Positions 19,004 to 27,140 of a stretch of DNA of 64,000 nt are shown one piece after another (positions within the stretch are counted from its first letter, which is position 1; each line of letters starts with the position of its first letter). Origin of the DNA: Bacillota bacterium. Lineage in GTDB: Bacteria; Bacillota; Clostridia; Christensenellales; Aristaeellaceae. The DNA lies in contig JAFADG010000012.1 in assembly GCA_023425025.1 (NCBI GenBank), positions 73,830 through 137,829 of the forward strand. Direction: 5' to 3'. Under the pieces are notes generated by a model. That model had not been told where the DNA came from, made no database searches, and saw nothing but the letters and a program-made list of their open reading frames with translations. The position numbers and the translations under genes were made by a program.

Positions 19004-20494
19004 ATGGACGATTCACAACAAAACACGATAGGCATAAACGGCAGCGGCGACATGCAGCTTGCCGGCAGCACGGATGAGGCTGCTCTTAGTGCGCAGGCGC
19101 CGATAGAGCCGGTCCTCCCGCCGGTGGATGCGGTGATACGTGTTGTCACCGATGAGGGCGAGTTGAACGCATACCTGCGCATCGATCCGCCCGAGAACGG
19201 CGGCGCGTGCCCAACCTTTGAAAAGATGCAGTATGCGCTGGCCGCCGCCGGGATTGCCTATAACATCGATATGGGAAAGCTCAGGGAGCTGGAAGCTGCG
19301 CCTGTTTACGGCAGCTTTATTCCCATCGCCGCGGGTTACGCGCCGAAGGATGGCGTGAACGGAACGGCGGCATTTTTTGTTCGGACCGAAAAGCCCAATA
19401 TGACGCCGAAAATCAGGGAAGACGGCACGGTGGACTATTTTGATCTGGATATTGTGGAGAACGTGAAAAAAGGCCAGGTGCTGTGTACAATCACCCTGCC
19501 TACGGAAGGCACGCCCGGCAGGTCGGTGAAGGGGAAGGAGCTTGCGCAGGTAAAAGGCCGGCCGGTGGCCTCATACGTGGGCAGCAATACGGAGCTTACG
19601 GAAGACGGCACGGCCATTGTATCCAAAATCGACGGGCAGGTCGTCTTCGCCAATCACCGCATATCCGTCAACGAAACCTTCCGCGTGCGGGAGAATGTGG
19701 ACCATTCCACCGGCAATCTCAATGTGGTCGGCAATATCGTGATTGCGGGCACGGTCATGCCCGGATTTCGGGTGGAGGCCACCGGCAACATACAGGTGGG
19801 CGGCGTGGTGGAATCCGCTTTGCTCAAGGCCGGCGGGAACATCCGGCTGCAAGGCGGCATCATCGGCAGCGAGGTTACCTGCGATGGGAATGTTACGGGC
19901 CGGTTTATGGAAAGATGCGGCATGTTTGTCAAGGGCGACGTGCAGGCTGAGTATATTATTGACTCCAACATACGCTGCGGCAAAAATATCAGGGCCGTCG
20001 GCAGGGATGCCAAGATCATTGGGGGCAGCCTGATCGCCGGTGAAAACATAGAATCGCGGACCATTGGTTCGCCCGCCGGCGTTTCCACCAGGCTGGAATT
20101 GGGCACCGACCCTGGTATTCTGCAAAGGCAGCAGCAGCTGGTGGCGCAGATTGCCGATCTGGAAAAGTCTTTAAAGAGCATGCAGCCGCTTCTGGAGCTG
20201 CTTTATCAATTGAAGAGCGCGGGGGCCCTGACGCCGGACAAGCGGGAAATATTCGAGAACGTCAGCTACAGCTTTGAAAGCAATTCCACGATTTTAGATG
20301 CTGACCGGCAGGAGCTTGCGGAAATCAACCAGCAGCTTGCGAAAAAGGGCTATGGCCGTGTGGTCTGCACCGAAACGCTGCATTTTGGGTGTGTTGTGGT
20401 GATTGGCGGCGAGTCCTTCTATGTGAAAAAGGACATGCCCTTCGCGGGGCTTTATTATCAGGATGGGGAGATCAGGGTGGGGATGGCGAGGTAG
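19004..20494 (+). CDS. FapA-like DUF342 protein
   Basis: 496 residues. The central region has the right-handed beta-helix signature of DUF342/FapA: repeated GNI/GG blocks such as GNIVIAGTVMPGFRVEATG, VKGDVQAEYIIDSNI and IRAVGRDAKIIGG. A C-terminal coiled coil (residues ~370-455, QRQQQLVAQIADLEKSL) follows, then a short beta tail. The N-terminal ~45 residues are low complexity. FapA-family proteins are widespread in Firmicutes, linked in some to envelope or stress functions; no exact role here. Start follows AAAGGAG with an 11-base gap. Terminator-like hairpin follows the stop. Confidence 0.88.
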   Translation: MDDSQQNTIGINGSGDMQLAGSTDEAALSAQAPIEPVLPPVDAVIRVVTDEGELNAYLRIDPPENGGACPTFEKMQYALAAAGIAYNIDMGKLRELEAAPVYGSFIPIAAGYAPKDGVNGTAAFFVRTEKPNMTPKIREDGTVDYFDLDIVENVKKGQVLCTITLPTEGTPGRSVKGKELAQVKGRPVASYVGSNTELTEDGTAIVSKIDGQVVFANHRISVNETFRVRENVDHSTGNLNVVGNIVIAGTVMPGFRVEATGNIQVGGVVESALLKAGGNIRLQGGIIGSEVTCDGNVTGRFMERCGMFVKGDVQAEYIIDSNIRCGKNIRAVGRDAKIIGGSLIAGENIESRTIGSPAGVSTRLELGTDPGILQRQQQLVAQIADLEKSLKSMQPLLELLYQLKSAGALTPDKREIFENVSYSFESNSTILDADRQELAEINQQLAKKGYGRVVCTETLHFGCVVVIGGESFYVKKDMPFAGLYYQDGEIRVGMAR

Positions 20495-20519
20495 GCCGTG
20501 GAAGAATGACGGAAGTATT

Positions 20520-20557
20520 GCGGGGAAGGAGCTTTTTGAAAAAATCTCCTTCCCCGC
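20520..20557 (+). terminator. Terminator-family hairpin after the DUF342 gene
   Basis: GCGGGGAAGGAG (20520-20531) pairs with CTCCTTCCCCGC (20546-20557), with TTTTT/AAAAA pairing inside. The tail ACCCTATCCTGAAAAACTTTC repeats at the other family members. Confidence 0.8.
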
Positions 20558-20625
20558 ACCCTATCCTGAAAAACTTTCATTTATGAGTAATTTCAGATAT
20601 TAATTCAGGAGGGGCGGCTAGAAGC

Positions 20626-21384
20626 ATGTCTGTTCAGGGAAATATGCTGCATGAAGAAATGGAATTTCCCAAGCTCTTTGCCTCCTATGAGGAGAGGGAA
20701 TACGGCATACTGTTTTATGATACGGAAGATGGAGAATCCCACGACAGCAACCATGCCGTTTTGTACCCTGATAAGATCAGAGATTTCGAGAAAACGGTTC
20801 TGGAAATCAGGGCGTTTTATTTGGATAAGGGCCTTGTGCCCAGAATCTATCAGCCGTTTGAAGAAGGATATTTTGCAAAAAGGAAAGCCGTACTCGGAAA
20901 ATGCGGGTATGGCGTGCAAATGTACGGCAAGAACAGGTTTATGCTTTTGACGGATGAAAACAAAATCAATGTGCCCCGGCGGCTGGACATACGCAGAATC
21001 ACAACGTGGGATGAGCGGATCGCCAGGGATATCTTTCTTCCGGCGGAGGAGAAATATGCCATCGCGGTGGAACAGAAAGGCATGCAAAAGAGCTGCTATT
21101 ATTTGTTTGCCGGCATGCTGGGCGATGAGGTTGCCGCCATTGTCTCTTTTCACACATCGCAATTTGACTGTACCAGGTTTGATACCATTGAAACGGCGCC
21201 AAAGCACCGGGGAAAAGGGTATGCCAGGGAGATGCTGAGCTTTGCCGCGGATTATTGCAGGGAAAAGGGTTTTCGAAATTGCTTTCAATGGCCTATGCAT
21301 GCGACGTCGGAAAGAATGTGCTATGAGGCGGGGTTTCGGGTTGCGTTCGAGGTGGAGGCTGGAGTGGCGGTGGGGGAAGGGTAA
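20626..21384 (+). CDS. GNAT N-acetyltransferase
   Basis: 252 residues. The C-terminal half has the GNAT acetyl-CoA binding pattern (IETAPKHRGKGYAREMLSFA) and the following helix and strand (CFQWPMHATSERMCYEAGF). The N-terminal ~120 residues form a second, degenerate GNAT-like lobe (YGILFYDTEDGES). Acceptor unknown. AGGAGG is 13 bases before the ATG at 20626, rather far, so the ATG at 20644 or 20659 may be used. Stands alone between terminators. Confidence 0.85.
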   Translation: MSVQGNMLHEEMEFPKLFASYEEREYGILFYDTEDGESHDSNHAVLYPDKIRDFEKTVLEIRAFYLDKGLVPRIYQPFEEGYFAKRKAVLGKCGYGVQMYGKNRFMLLTDENKINVPRRLDIRRITTWDERIARDIFLPAEEKYAIAVEQKGMQKSCYYLFAGMLGDEVAAIVSFHTSQFDCTRFDTIETAPKHRGKGYAREMLSFAADYCREKGFRNCFQWPMHATSERMCYEAGFRVAFEVEAGVAVGEG

Positions 21385-21437
21385 TGTATCGGAGGAATGT
21401 AAAATTGTGGATGATTTGTATTGGGTTAGCGTCAACG

Positions 21438-21479
21438 CAGGGGCGTAGGGGGATTTCGATTTCCCCCTTAATGCCCCTG
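21438..21479 (+). terminator. Double-stem hairpin after the GNAT gene
   Basis: CAGGGGC (21438-21444) pairs with GCCCCTG (21473-21479), with GGGGGA/TCCCCC inside. The rest of the 21385-21601 stretch has no supported gene. Confidence 0.5.
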
Positions 21480-21601
21480 CACCCCCGTCACTCCCTTGAA
21501 GCGACCAGGGGCTGCGGATGAAAATGACACATTTATAGTACAAGGAAAAGTTATTGAAGTTATAGTAGCTGATTCAAAAAAATGATATAGGAATTGGGTT
21601 C

Positions 21602-21657
21602 CCAAAGGGATATATCCCTTTGGCAGGAGCCCAGGGGACCGCGCCCCCTGGGCTCCT
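21602..21657 (-). terminator. Two consecutive hairpins after uvrB
   Basis: On the minus strand, just after the uvrB stop, AGGAGCCCAGGGG pairs perfectly with CCCCTGGGCTCCT (21625-21637 and 21645-21657), followed by CCAAAGGGATATATCCCTTTGG in shortened form, a 22-base palindrome at 21602-21623. Likely the operon end; possibly a dispersed element. Confidence 0.6.
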
Positions 21658-21661
21658 CGTC

Positions 21662-23668
21662 CTACCGTCTCTTCGCCCGTCTTCTCCTCCTCACCTGCTC
21701 ATCCCTCTTTTCCACGGCCTGGCCGCGGAGGGTGAAGAGCTGGTCGCGGAGCTTGGCGGCTTTTTCGAAGTCCAGGGACTGGGCGGCGGAGAGCATTTGA
21801 TCTTCGAGCTGGAGGATGAGGATTTGTTTGTCTTCGTCGGTGAGTACGTCCGGCGATTTTTCTTCGACCTGGCGGGTGATCTCCAGCAGGGCGCGGACGG
21901 TGTTTTGCACGCTTTGGGGCGTGATGTTGTGGGCTTCATTATAGGCCTGCTGCAGGGCGCGGCGGCGGTTGGTCTCCTGGATGGCGCGCATCATGGAATC
22001 GGTGAGCTTGTCGGCGTACATGATGACCCGGCCTTCCAGGTTGCGGGCGGCGCGGCCGATGGTCTGCACCAGGGAGGTTTCGCTGCGGAGGAAGCCTTCC
22101 TTGTCGGCGTCGAGGATGGCCACCAGCGCCACCTCCGGCAGGTCCAGGCCTTCGCGCAACAGGTTAATGCCCACCAGCACGTCAAACTCGCCCAGGCGCA
22201 GGCCGCGGATCAGCTCCATGCGCTCCATGGTCTGTATATCGCTGTGCAGGTAGCGGACCTTGATATCCAAATCCTTTAAATACGATGTCAGGCTTTCGGC
22301 CATGCGTTTGGTGAGGGTGGTCACCAGCACGCGGTGGCCTTTTTTTGTGACCTCGTAGAGTTCGCCCACCAGGTTATCCACCTGACCGGTGGCGGGGCGG
22401 ATAATGATCTCCGGGTCGATCAAACCGGTAGGGCGTATGATCTGCTCCACAACCTGGCCAGATCTTTCCAGTTCGTAGGGTGCAGGGGTTGCAGATACAT
22501 AAATCGTTTGATGTATGCGCGTCTGGAACTCATCGAACAAAAGGGGCCGGTTATCATAGGCTGATGGCAGGCGGAATCCATATTCCACCAGCGCATCCTT
22601 GCGCATGCGGTCCCCCCGGTACATGGCGCGGACCTGGGGAACGGAAACGTGGCTTTCGTCGATGAAGGTGATAAAATCCTCCGGGAAGTAATCCAGCAGG
22701 GAGAAGGGCGGATCGCCGGGGCTGCGCCCGTCAAAGTAGCGGCTGTAGTTTTCGATGCCGGTGCAGTAGCCCAGCTCCCGCATCATCTCGATGTCGTAGC
22801 GGGTGCGCTGCTGCAGGCGCTGGGCTTCCAGCAGCCGGTCGGCATCCTTGAGTTCTTGCAGGCGCTTTTCAAGATCAGCTTCGATTTGCTGGATTCCCTT
22901 TTCCATGCCCTCGGGATCGGTAGCGTAATGGGTAGCGGGGAAGACGGCGGCATGCAAAAGCGTGCCCAGCACATGGCCGGTAGTGACTTCGATTTCGCTG
23001 ATGCGCTCGATCTCATCGCCGAAAAACTCCACCCGCAGCCCATGGTCGTAGGCGCCCGCCGGTATGATTTCCACCACGTCGCCGCGGACGCGGAAGGTCC
23101 CGCGGGAAAAATCCATGTCGTTGCGCTCGAACTGGATGTCCACCAGCTTTCGCAAAAGGGTATCGCGGCTTAATTGCATGCCCGGGCGCAGGGAAAGCAT
23201 CAGCCCTTCGTACTCCTTGGGGTCGCCCATGGAGTAGATGCAGCTGACGGAGGCGACGATGATCACATCCCGCCGTTCGCGCAACGCCGCCGTAGCGCTG
23301 TGGCGCAGGCGGTCGATCTCCTCGTTGATGGAGGAATCCTTTTCAATATAGGTATCGGAGGAGGCGATGTAGGCTTCCGGCTGATAGTAGTCGTAGTAGC
23401 TGACGAAGTATTCCACCGCGCTGTCGGGGAAGAAAGATTTGAACTCGCTGCAAAGCTGGGCTGCCAGCGTTTTGTTGTGCGCCATGACCAGCGCGGGCCG
23501 CTGCACCTTTTCAATGACGGAGGCCATGGTAAAGGTCTTGCCGGAGCCGGTGACGCCAAGGAGCACCTGGTCGGTAAGGCCTGATTGTATGCCCTTGGCC
23601 AGCGCCTCGATGGCCTGGGGCTGATCGCCGGTGGCGGTGTAGGGGGCTTTCAAAACAAATTTGTTCAT
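21662..23668 (-). CDS. uvrB: Excinuclease ABC subunit B
   Basis: 668 residues, normal for UvrB. Damage recognition helicase of nucleotide excision repair, loaded by UvrA and cut by UvrC. Seen in order: Walker A GVTGSGKTFTMA, the damage-binding beta hairpin region SYYDYYQPEAY, ESHVSVPQ with DEXX-type FIDESH, helicase motif VGINLLREGLDLPE, and the C-terminal UVR domain (EDQMLSAAQSLDFEKAAKLRDQ region) that contacts UvrC. The frame extends to 24214 but the ATG at 23668, preceded by GGAGG, matches the known N-terminus. An SOS box lies just upstream. Confidence 0.97.
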   Translation of the reverse strand: MNKFVLKAPYTATGDQPQAIEALAKGIQSGLTDQVLLGVTGSGKTFTMASVIEKVQRPALVMAHNKTLAAQLCSEFKSFFPDSAVEYFVSYYDYYQPEAYIASSDTYIEKDSSINEEIDRLRHSATAALRERRDVIIVASVSCIYSMGDPKEYEGLMLSLRPGMQLSRDTLLRKLVDIQFERNDMDFSRGTFRVRGDVVEIIPAGAYDHGLRVEFFGDEIERISEIEVTTGHVLGTLLHAAVFPATHYATDPEGMEKGIQQIEADLEKRLQELKDADRLLEAQRLQQRTRYDIEMMRELGYCTGIENYSRYFDGRSPGDPPFSLLDYFPEDFITFIDESHVSVPQVRAMYRGDRMRKDALVEYGFRLPSAYDNRPLLFDEFQTRIHQTIYVSATPAPYELERSGQVVEQIIRPTGLIDPEIIIRPATGQVDNLVGELYEVTKKGHRVLVTTLTKRMAESLTSYLKDLDIKVRYLHSDIQTMERMELIRGLRLGEFDVLVGINLLREGLDLPEVALVAILDADKEGFLRSETSLVQTIGRAARNLEGRVIMYADKLTDSMMRAIQETNRRRALQQAYNEAHNITPQSVQNTVRALLEITRQVEEKSPDVLTDEDKQILILQLEDQMLSAAQSLDFEKAAKLRDQLFTLRGQAVEKRDEQVRRRRRAKRR

Positions 23669-23753
23669 CTTTTCCTCCATTTTCGCTGTTTGCAAGATAG
23701 TAAGCAAGCGAAAAGCGTAAAATCGAGAAAATGGCTTATCCTCTTCTCGATAG

Positions 23754-23775
23754 GAACGTTTGTTCTGAAATTGTA
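23754..23775 (-). promoter_or_regulatory. uvrB promoter with LexA (SOS) box
   Basis: GAAC-GTTT-GTTC at 23754-23765 matches the Gram-positive LexA consensus (GAAC-N4-GTTC). On the minus strand it lies directly downstream of an extended -10, TGGTACAAT (the TACAAT is 23775-23770), so LexA binding would block transcription. This predicts SOS induction of uvrB. Confidence 0.82.
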
Positions 23776-23858
23776 CCACAAATCGCTTTATTTGGAAAGC
23801 CTTCTCCAGAAAAAATTGTTGACGGCAACGGAGCTTTAAAATCTGCCTTGTATGAATC

Positions 23859-23955
23859 CGGGCGGCTGAACTGCATCGCATTATGATGCCAAAATCCGCC
23901 CGCCAGCGCCGTTTTGCGGCGTTTTCCAGCAGAATATTTGCTCCTTCGCAGGAGA
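23859..23955 (+). other. Structured leader DNA upstream of murA
   Basis: Three stem-loops: CGGGCGG with CCGCCCG enclosing GCATC/GATGC (about 23859-23905), CGCCG/CGGCG followed by TTTT (about 23908-23924), and CTCCT/AGGAG (23941-23954). No clear promoter found; no named RNA recognised. Confidence 0.4.
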
Positions 23956-23981
23956 AACTGAATGCGACAGGAGGGAAGTGT

Positions 23982-24053
23982 ATGGCAATAACACTTGTGA
24001 AAAACGCGGCTCCCGGGCCAATATCGGCCGCTTTCAGGGGATGCGGTGTATGA
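23982..24053 (+). CDS. 23-residue upstream ORF overlapping murA
   Basis: ATG with AGGAGG 7 bases before it, the strongest ribosome site in this region, encodes MAITLVKNAAPGPISAAF plus RGCGV and ends in a TGA that overlaps the murA ATG as ATGA. No family recognised. The stop-start overlap predicts translational coupling, with murA expression depending on translation of this ORF. It could also be the relic of an older N-terminus. Confidence 0.5.
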   Translation: MAITLVKNAAPGPISAAFRGCGV

Positions 24054-25300
24054 CCACTTATGTAGTATCGCAAAGCCCGGTGCTGAGCGGCGAGGTCGAG
24101 ATCAATACGGCAAAAAATGCCGTTTTGCCCATTTTGGCCGCGGCGCTCCTGACACGCGAACCGCTGTCTATTCAAAGGGTGCCCAATCTGACGGACGTGC
24201 AAACGCTGATCCATATTTTAAAGGACTGCGGCACGCAGGTCGATGAACAGGGAAGCACGGTGACAGCTTTTGCGGAAAAACCGCACAACCCCACAGATGA
24301 GGAAAGCATCCGGCTGATGCGGGCGTCGGTGCTGATCATGGGCCCGCTGCTGGCCCGCACGGGATATGCCAAGGTGGCGCTGCCGGGCGGCTGCGCCATA
24401 GGACAGCGGCCCATCGACCTGCACGTAAAGGGCATGCAGGCCATGGGCGCGGAGGTGGAAATTACCTCCGGCAGCGTGACGCTAAAGGGCAAGCTAAAGG
24501 GCGGAAACGTATACCTGGACCTGCCCAGCGTGGGCGCTACGGAAAACATTCTAATGGCGGCATGTTTGGCCGATGGCATCACACGGATTGAAAACGCGGC
24601 CAAGGAGCCGGAGATTACGGACCTTGCAGACTGTTTGATCAAAATGGGCGCAAAGATAACAGGCGCCGGCAGCGGCACCATTTTTGTGGAAGGCGTGAAG
24701 GAGCTGCACGGCTGTACCTACCAGCCCATCGCGGACCGCATTGAGGCCGGCACGCTGGCCTGTGCCGCGGCCATCACCAAGGGCAGCGTGCTGTTGCAGG
24801 GCGCGCGGCCGGAGCACATGCGGTCGGTGCTCTTTAAACTGCAGGAGGCCGGCGTGCAGGTTCGGGAAAGCCGCGGCGGGCTGAGAATCTTTGGCCGGGC
24901 GGTCCATCCATTTGAACTTCGTACGTTAAGTTATCCCGGTTTTCCCACCGATATGCAGGCGCCCATGATGACGGTGGCGCTGGTGGTCAAAGGAACCAGC
25001 GTTTTTTCGGAAACTATTTTCGAAAACCGCTTCATGCACGCTCAGGAACTTAAGCGCATGGGCGCGCGCATCCGCGTGGAAAACCGCGTGGCGATCATCG
25101 AGGGCGGCGCTTCACTGCAGGGTGCTACCGTGACGGTAACGGACCTGAGAGCCGGCGCGGCGCTGATGCTCGCCGGCCTGATCGCCCAGGGCGAGACGGA
25201 GATCATAGACCCGCAGGGGAACATTTCGCGGGGCTATTCCGATCTGGCTGAAAAACTGAATCATCTTGGCGCAAAGGTTGAAGTGAAAAGCAAAGGATGA
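24050..25300 (+). CDS. murA: UDP-N-acetylglucosamine 1-carboxyvinyltransferase
   Basis: 416 residues, the usual MurA length. First committed step of peptidoglycan synthesis: enolpyruvate transfer from phosphoenolpyruvate to UDP-GlcNAc. Seen: NTAKNAVLPILAAALLT (Lys/Asn of the UDP-sugar pocket), the catalytic-loop region GGCAIGQRPIDLH with Cys, GATENILMAA, PGFPTDMQAPMM and the C-terminal RAGAALMLAGLIAQG. The cysteine in the GGCAIG loop is present, so this enzyme should be fosfomycin-sensitive by family precedent. Start overlaps a short upstream ORF. Frame extension to 23978 (GTG) is not supported by a ribosome site. Confidence 0.95.
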   Translation: MTTYVVSQSPVLSGEVEINTAKNAVLPILAAALLTREPLSIQRVPNLTDVQTLIHILKDCGTQVDEQGSTVTAFAEKPHNPTDEESIRLMRASVLIMGPLLARTGYAKVALPGGCAIGQRPIDLHVKGMQAMGAEVEITSGSVTLKGKLKGGNVYLDLPSVGATENILMAACLADGITRIENAAKEPEITDLADCLIKMGAKITGAGSGTIFVEGVKELHGCTYQPIADRIEAGTLACAAAITKGSVLLQGARPEHMRSVLFKLQEAGVQVRESRGGLRIFGRAVHPFELRTLSYPGFPTDMQAPMMTVALVVKGTSVFSETIFENRFMHAQELKRMGARIRVENRVAIIEGGASLQGATVTVTDLRAGAALMLAGLIAQGETEIIDPQGNISRGYSDLAEKLNHLGAKVEVKSKG

Positions 25301-25308
25301 ATAGCAAG

Positions 25309-25340
25309 CAAAACGCCGCGTGATAACATGCGGCGTTTTG
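25309..25340 (+). terminator. Terminator after murA
   Basis: CAAAACGCCGC (25309-25319) pairs with GCGGCGTTTTG (25330-25340), an 11-bp perfect stem followed by TTTTC. Confidence 0.85.
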
Positions 25341-25343
25341 TTT

Positions 25344-25517
25344 TCGACAAAGTGGCTTTGCCACTTTGTCGAGTTTTACCCTCGCTGCACTGCAAAACGC
25401 TGTGCGTTTTGCGGCCGTTTGCTCGGGCAAGGAAGGAATTTCTTCGAAATTCCAGCGCAAATCACCGCACATGTCGCTGATTTGCGATATAAAATTGGAG
25501 GACTTCGGCCCTCCAAT
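25344..25517. repeat. Array of five consecutive hairpins after murA
   Basis: Five perfect inverted repeats in 174 bases, each of different sequence: 25344-25372 (13 bp, loop TTT), 25392-25412 (9 bp, loop TGT), 25435-25453 (8 bp, loop TTC), 25456-25486 (9 bp, 13-base loop) and 25494-25517 (8 bp, 8-base loop). No ORF, no direct repeat unit. It lies between the converging murA and thiT. May be a structured RNA, a protein-binding array or a composite repeat. No family recognised. Confidence 0.6.
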
Positions 25518-25567
25518 ACCTCCCGAAGAAAAGATGTTTTGCTTGGAAACGATGAATGTGCGTAAAG

Positions 25568-26269
25568 TTACTTCGCCTTTAAAAGCTTGAGCATGCGCGG
25601 CGCGATCAGCAGCGCCACGGCAATACAGATGGCTGCGTCCACCAGCACGAAGGAGTTGTACCCCAGGCTGTAGACCCAAGGGTTCGCGTCGCCGGCGTAT
25701 TCTGAGAAGAACAAAACGCCGCTGAGTACATGGCAGGCCATGCGCAGTATGCTGACCACGCCCATGCCAACGAACATGGACCACTTGTTTTGCTTGCCGG
25801 CAAACAGGCCCATCAGCCCCAGCACGCCAAAGGCGATGGGATAATCCAAAAGGAATTGCCAGAAGCCGACGATATACGGGTCCTGAATGGCCTGCAAAAG
25901 GCCGTAAGCCAAAGAGGCGACAAGCCCGGGACCTGCGCCGAAGGCATAGGAGAAAAGCATAATAGGCAGCATGCTGGCAGGGGTTACTGTGCCGCCCTGA
26001 GGCATGCGCCAAAGGCGGATGTAGGAAAGAACAAAAGCCAGGGCGATGGACAGGGCGGCATAAGCCAAAAGCTTCGGCGTCCATTTTACTTTTTGCTTGG
26101 CGATCACGGCAAGACCCGCACCCAGGATTACCAGCACCGCCAGTATGATCCACCCGGTAGAAGAAACATCCTCAAACTTTTCAAAGGCTGTCTGCAGCCA
26201 GCCGGGCTGCGGGGTGGCCGCGGCCGCTTCGCCTTCGGCCAGGGCAGGGGTCAACAAGAAGTCCAACAT
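25568..26269 (-). CDS. thiT: Energy-coupling factor thiamine transporter, S component
   Basis: 233 residues with six hydrophobic segments. Features fit ThiT: an N-terminal extracytoplasmic segment, then the strongly hydrophobic WIILAVLVILGAG helix, SLAYGLLQAIQDPY and the C-terminal helices. Binds thiamine in the membrane and needs the shared EcfA/T module, not encoded in this window. A TPP riboswitch and terminator lie upstream, so expression falls when thiamine pyrophosphate is abundant. Start at 26269 follows GGGAGG by 9 bases; the ATG at 26296 lies before that site. Confidence 0.9.
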   Translation of the reverse strand: MLDFLLTPALAEGEAAAATPQPGWLQTAFEKFEDVSSTGWIILAVLVILGAGLAVIAKQKVKWTPKLLAYAALSIALAFVLSYIRLWRMPQGGTVTPASMLPIMLFSYAFGAGPGLVASLAYGLLQAIQDPYIVGFWQFLLDYPIAFGVLGLMGLFAGKQNKWSMFVGMGVVSILRMACHVLSGVLFFSEYAGDANPWVYSLGYNSFVLVDAAICIAVALLIAPRMLKLLKAK

Positions 26270-26309
26270 GAGAAAAATCCTCCCTTTCTTGCGCATCCAT
26301 CAAGAAATG

Positions 26310-26336
26310 AAAAACCCGCGGCATAACGCACGCGGG
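26310..26336 (-). terminator. Terminator downstream of the TPP aptamer
   Basis: On the minus strand CCCGCG (26336-26331) pairs with CGCGGG (26320-26315) and is followed by five U. It is the expression platform of the riboswitch. Confidence 0.75.
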
Positions 26337-26395
26337 AAACAGAGAGACCCGATTTCCTTGCGAAAATTCAGGCTGGACACGGAATATATCCGTGC

Positions 26396-26490
26396 CCTCC
26401 GCTTCCCTACGGTAGGATTACCTACACAGGTTCTAAGGGTCGGGACATACGCCCTCTCAGCCACGGTGAAAAACCGTGTTGCCCCCCTAG
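26396..26490 (-). promoter_or_regulatory. TPP (thiamine pyrophosphate) riboswitch
   Basis: Minus strand shows the THI-box core: the conserved CTGAGA, then CCGACCCTT and GAACCTG, followed by TAGGTAATCCTACCGTAGG. These blocks match the pyrophosphate and pyrimidine sensing helices of TPP riboswitches. It lies between the promoter and thiT and would turn off thiT when TPP is high. Confidence 0.95.
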
Positions 26491-26514
26491 CGGTGGATGC
26501 AGTTTTCGAGTATG

Positions 26515-26542
26515 ATTATAGCATACCTACCGAAACTGTCAA
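26515..26542 (-). promoter_or_regulatory. Promoter of the thiT riboswitch transcript
   Basis: Minus strand TTGACA (26542-26537), 16-base spacer, TATAAT (26520-26515): exact consensus boxes. The -35 box is embedded in the ribosome site of the divergent HD gene. Confidence 0.9.
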
Positions 26543-26552
26543 GGAGCTGCCA

Positions 26553-27140
26553 ATGAAGCATTTTTTCGCGTACATATCCAGGATGAAGCTGATCCAGCGC
26601 TGGGGGCTGATGCGCAACACCCGGCCGGAAAACGACATGGAGCACGCGCTGCAGGCGGCCATCATCGCCCACGGGCTGGCGGCCCTGGCGGTTACGCGCT
26701 TTTCCAAAGAAGTCAATCCGGAGCACGTGATGGCCCTGGCCGTCTATCATGACGCGGGCGAAGTCATCACCGGCGATATGCCAACGCCCATCAAATACCA
26801 CAACCCTTTCTTGCGTACAGAATATAAAAAGCTGGAGCACCTGGCCCATGAAAAGCTCTTGTCCATGCTGCCCCGCGATTTGCAGCCTTCCTTTTTGCCC
26901 TATTTGATGCCCAGGGACGATTCCTACGAGTGGAGGCTGGTGAAGGCCGCCGACCGCATTTGCGCCTACATCAAATGCGTGGAGGAGGAGAAGGCCGGCA
27001 ACAGCGAGTTTTTGAAGGCCAAGGCCTCGGTGTATCAATCGATATTGGAGATCGACCTGCCGGAGGTGCAGGCGTTTATGCTGGAGTTTGTGCCCAGCTT
27101 CGGGCTGTCGCTGGACGAGCTGTCCGGCGGAGGCGAATAA
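26553..27140 (+). CDS. YfbR-like HD-domain 5'-deoxynucleotidase
   Basis: 195 residues with the HD metal motif set: H in DMEHALQAAIIAHG, the HD pair in AVYHDAGEVITGDMPTP, and D in AADRICAYIK. YfbR hydrolyses dNMPs to deoxynucleosides. Close resemblance includes the N-terminal FFAYISRMKLIQRWGLMRNT. The ATG at 26553 follows AAGGAG by 6 bases; that site overlaps the thiT -35 box. The longer frame from 26097 is antisense to thiT. Stop TAA overlaps the next ATG (TAATG). Confidence 0.9.
   Translation: MKHFFAYISRMKLIQRWGLMRNTRPENDMEHALQAAIIAHGLAALAVTRFSKEVNPEHVMALAVYHDAGEVITGDMPTPIKYHNPFLRTEYKKLEHLAHEKLLSMLPRDLQPSFLPYLMPRDDSYEWRLVKAADRICAYIKCVEEEKAGNSEFLKAKASVYQSILEIDLPEVQAFMLEFVPSFGLSLDELSGGGE

Noticed and set aside
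23669..24214. Longer uvrB start at 24214
   Set aside because: It lies before the GGAGG at 23673 and over the LexA box, and the extra residues resemble no UvrB.
25344..25517. Possible CRISPR array
   Set aside because: The five hairpins have different sequences and no repeated unit or spacers of fixed length, and no cas genes are present.
26097..26552. N-terminal extension of the HD nucleotidase
   Set aside because: It is antisense to thiT and to the TPP riboswitch.
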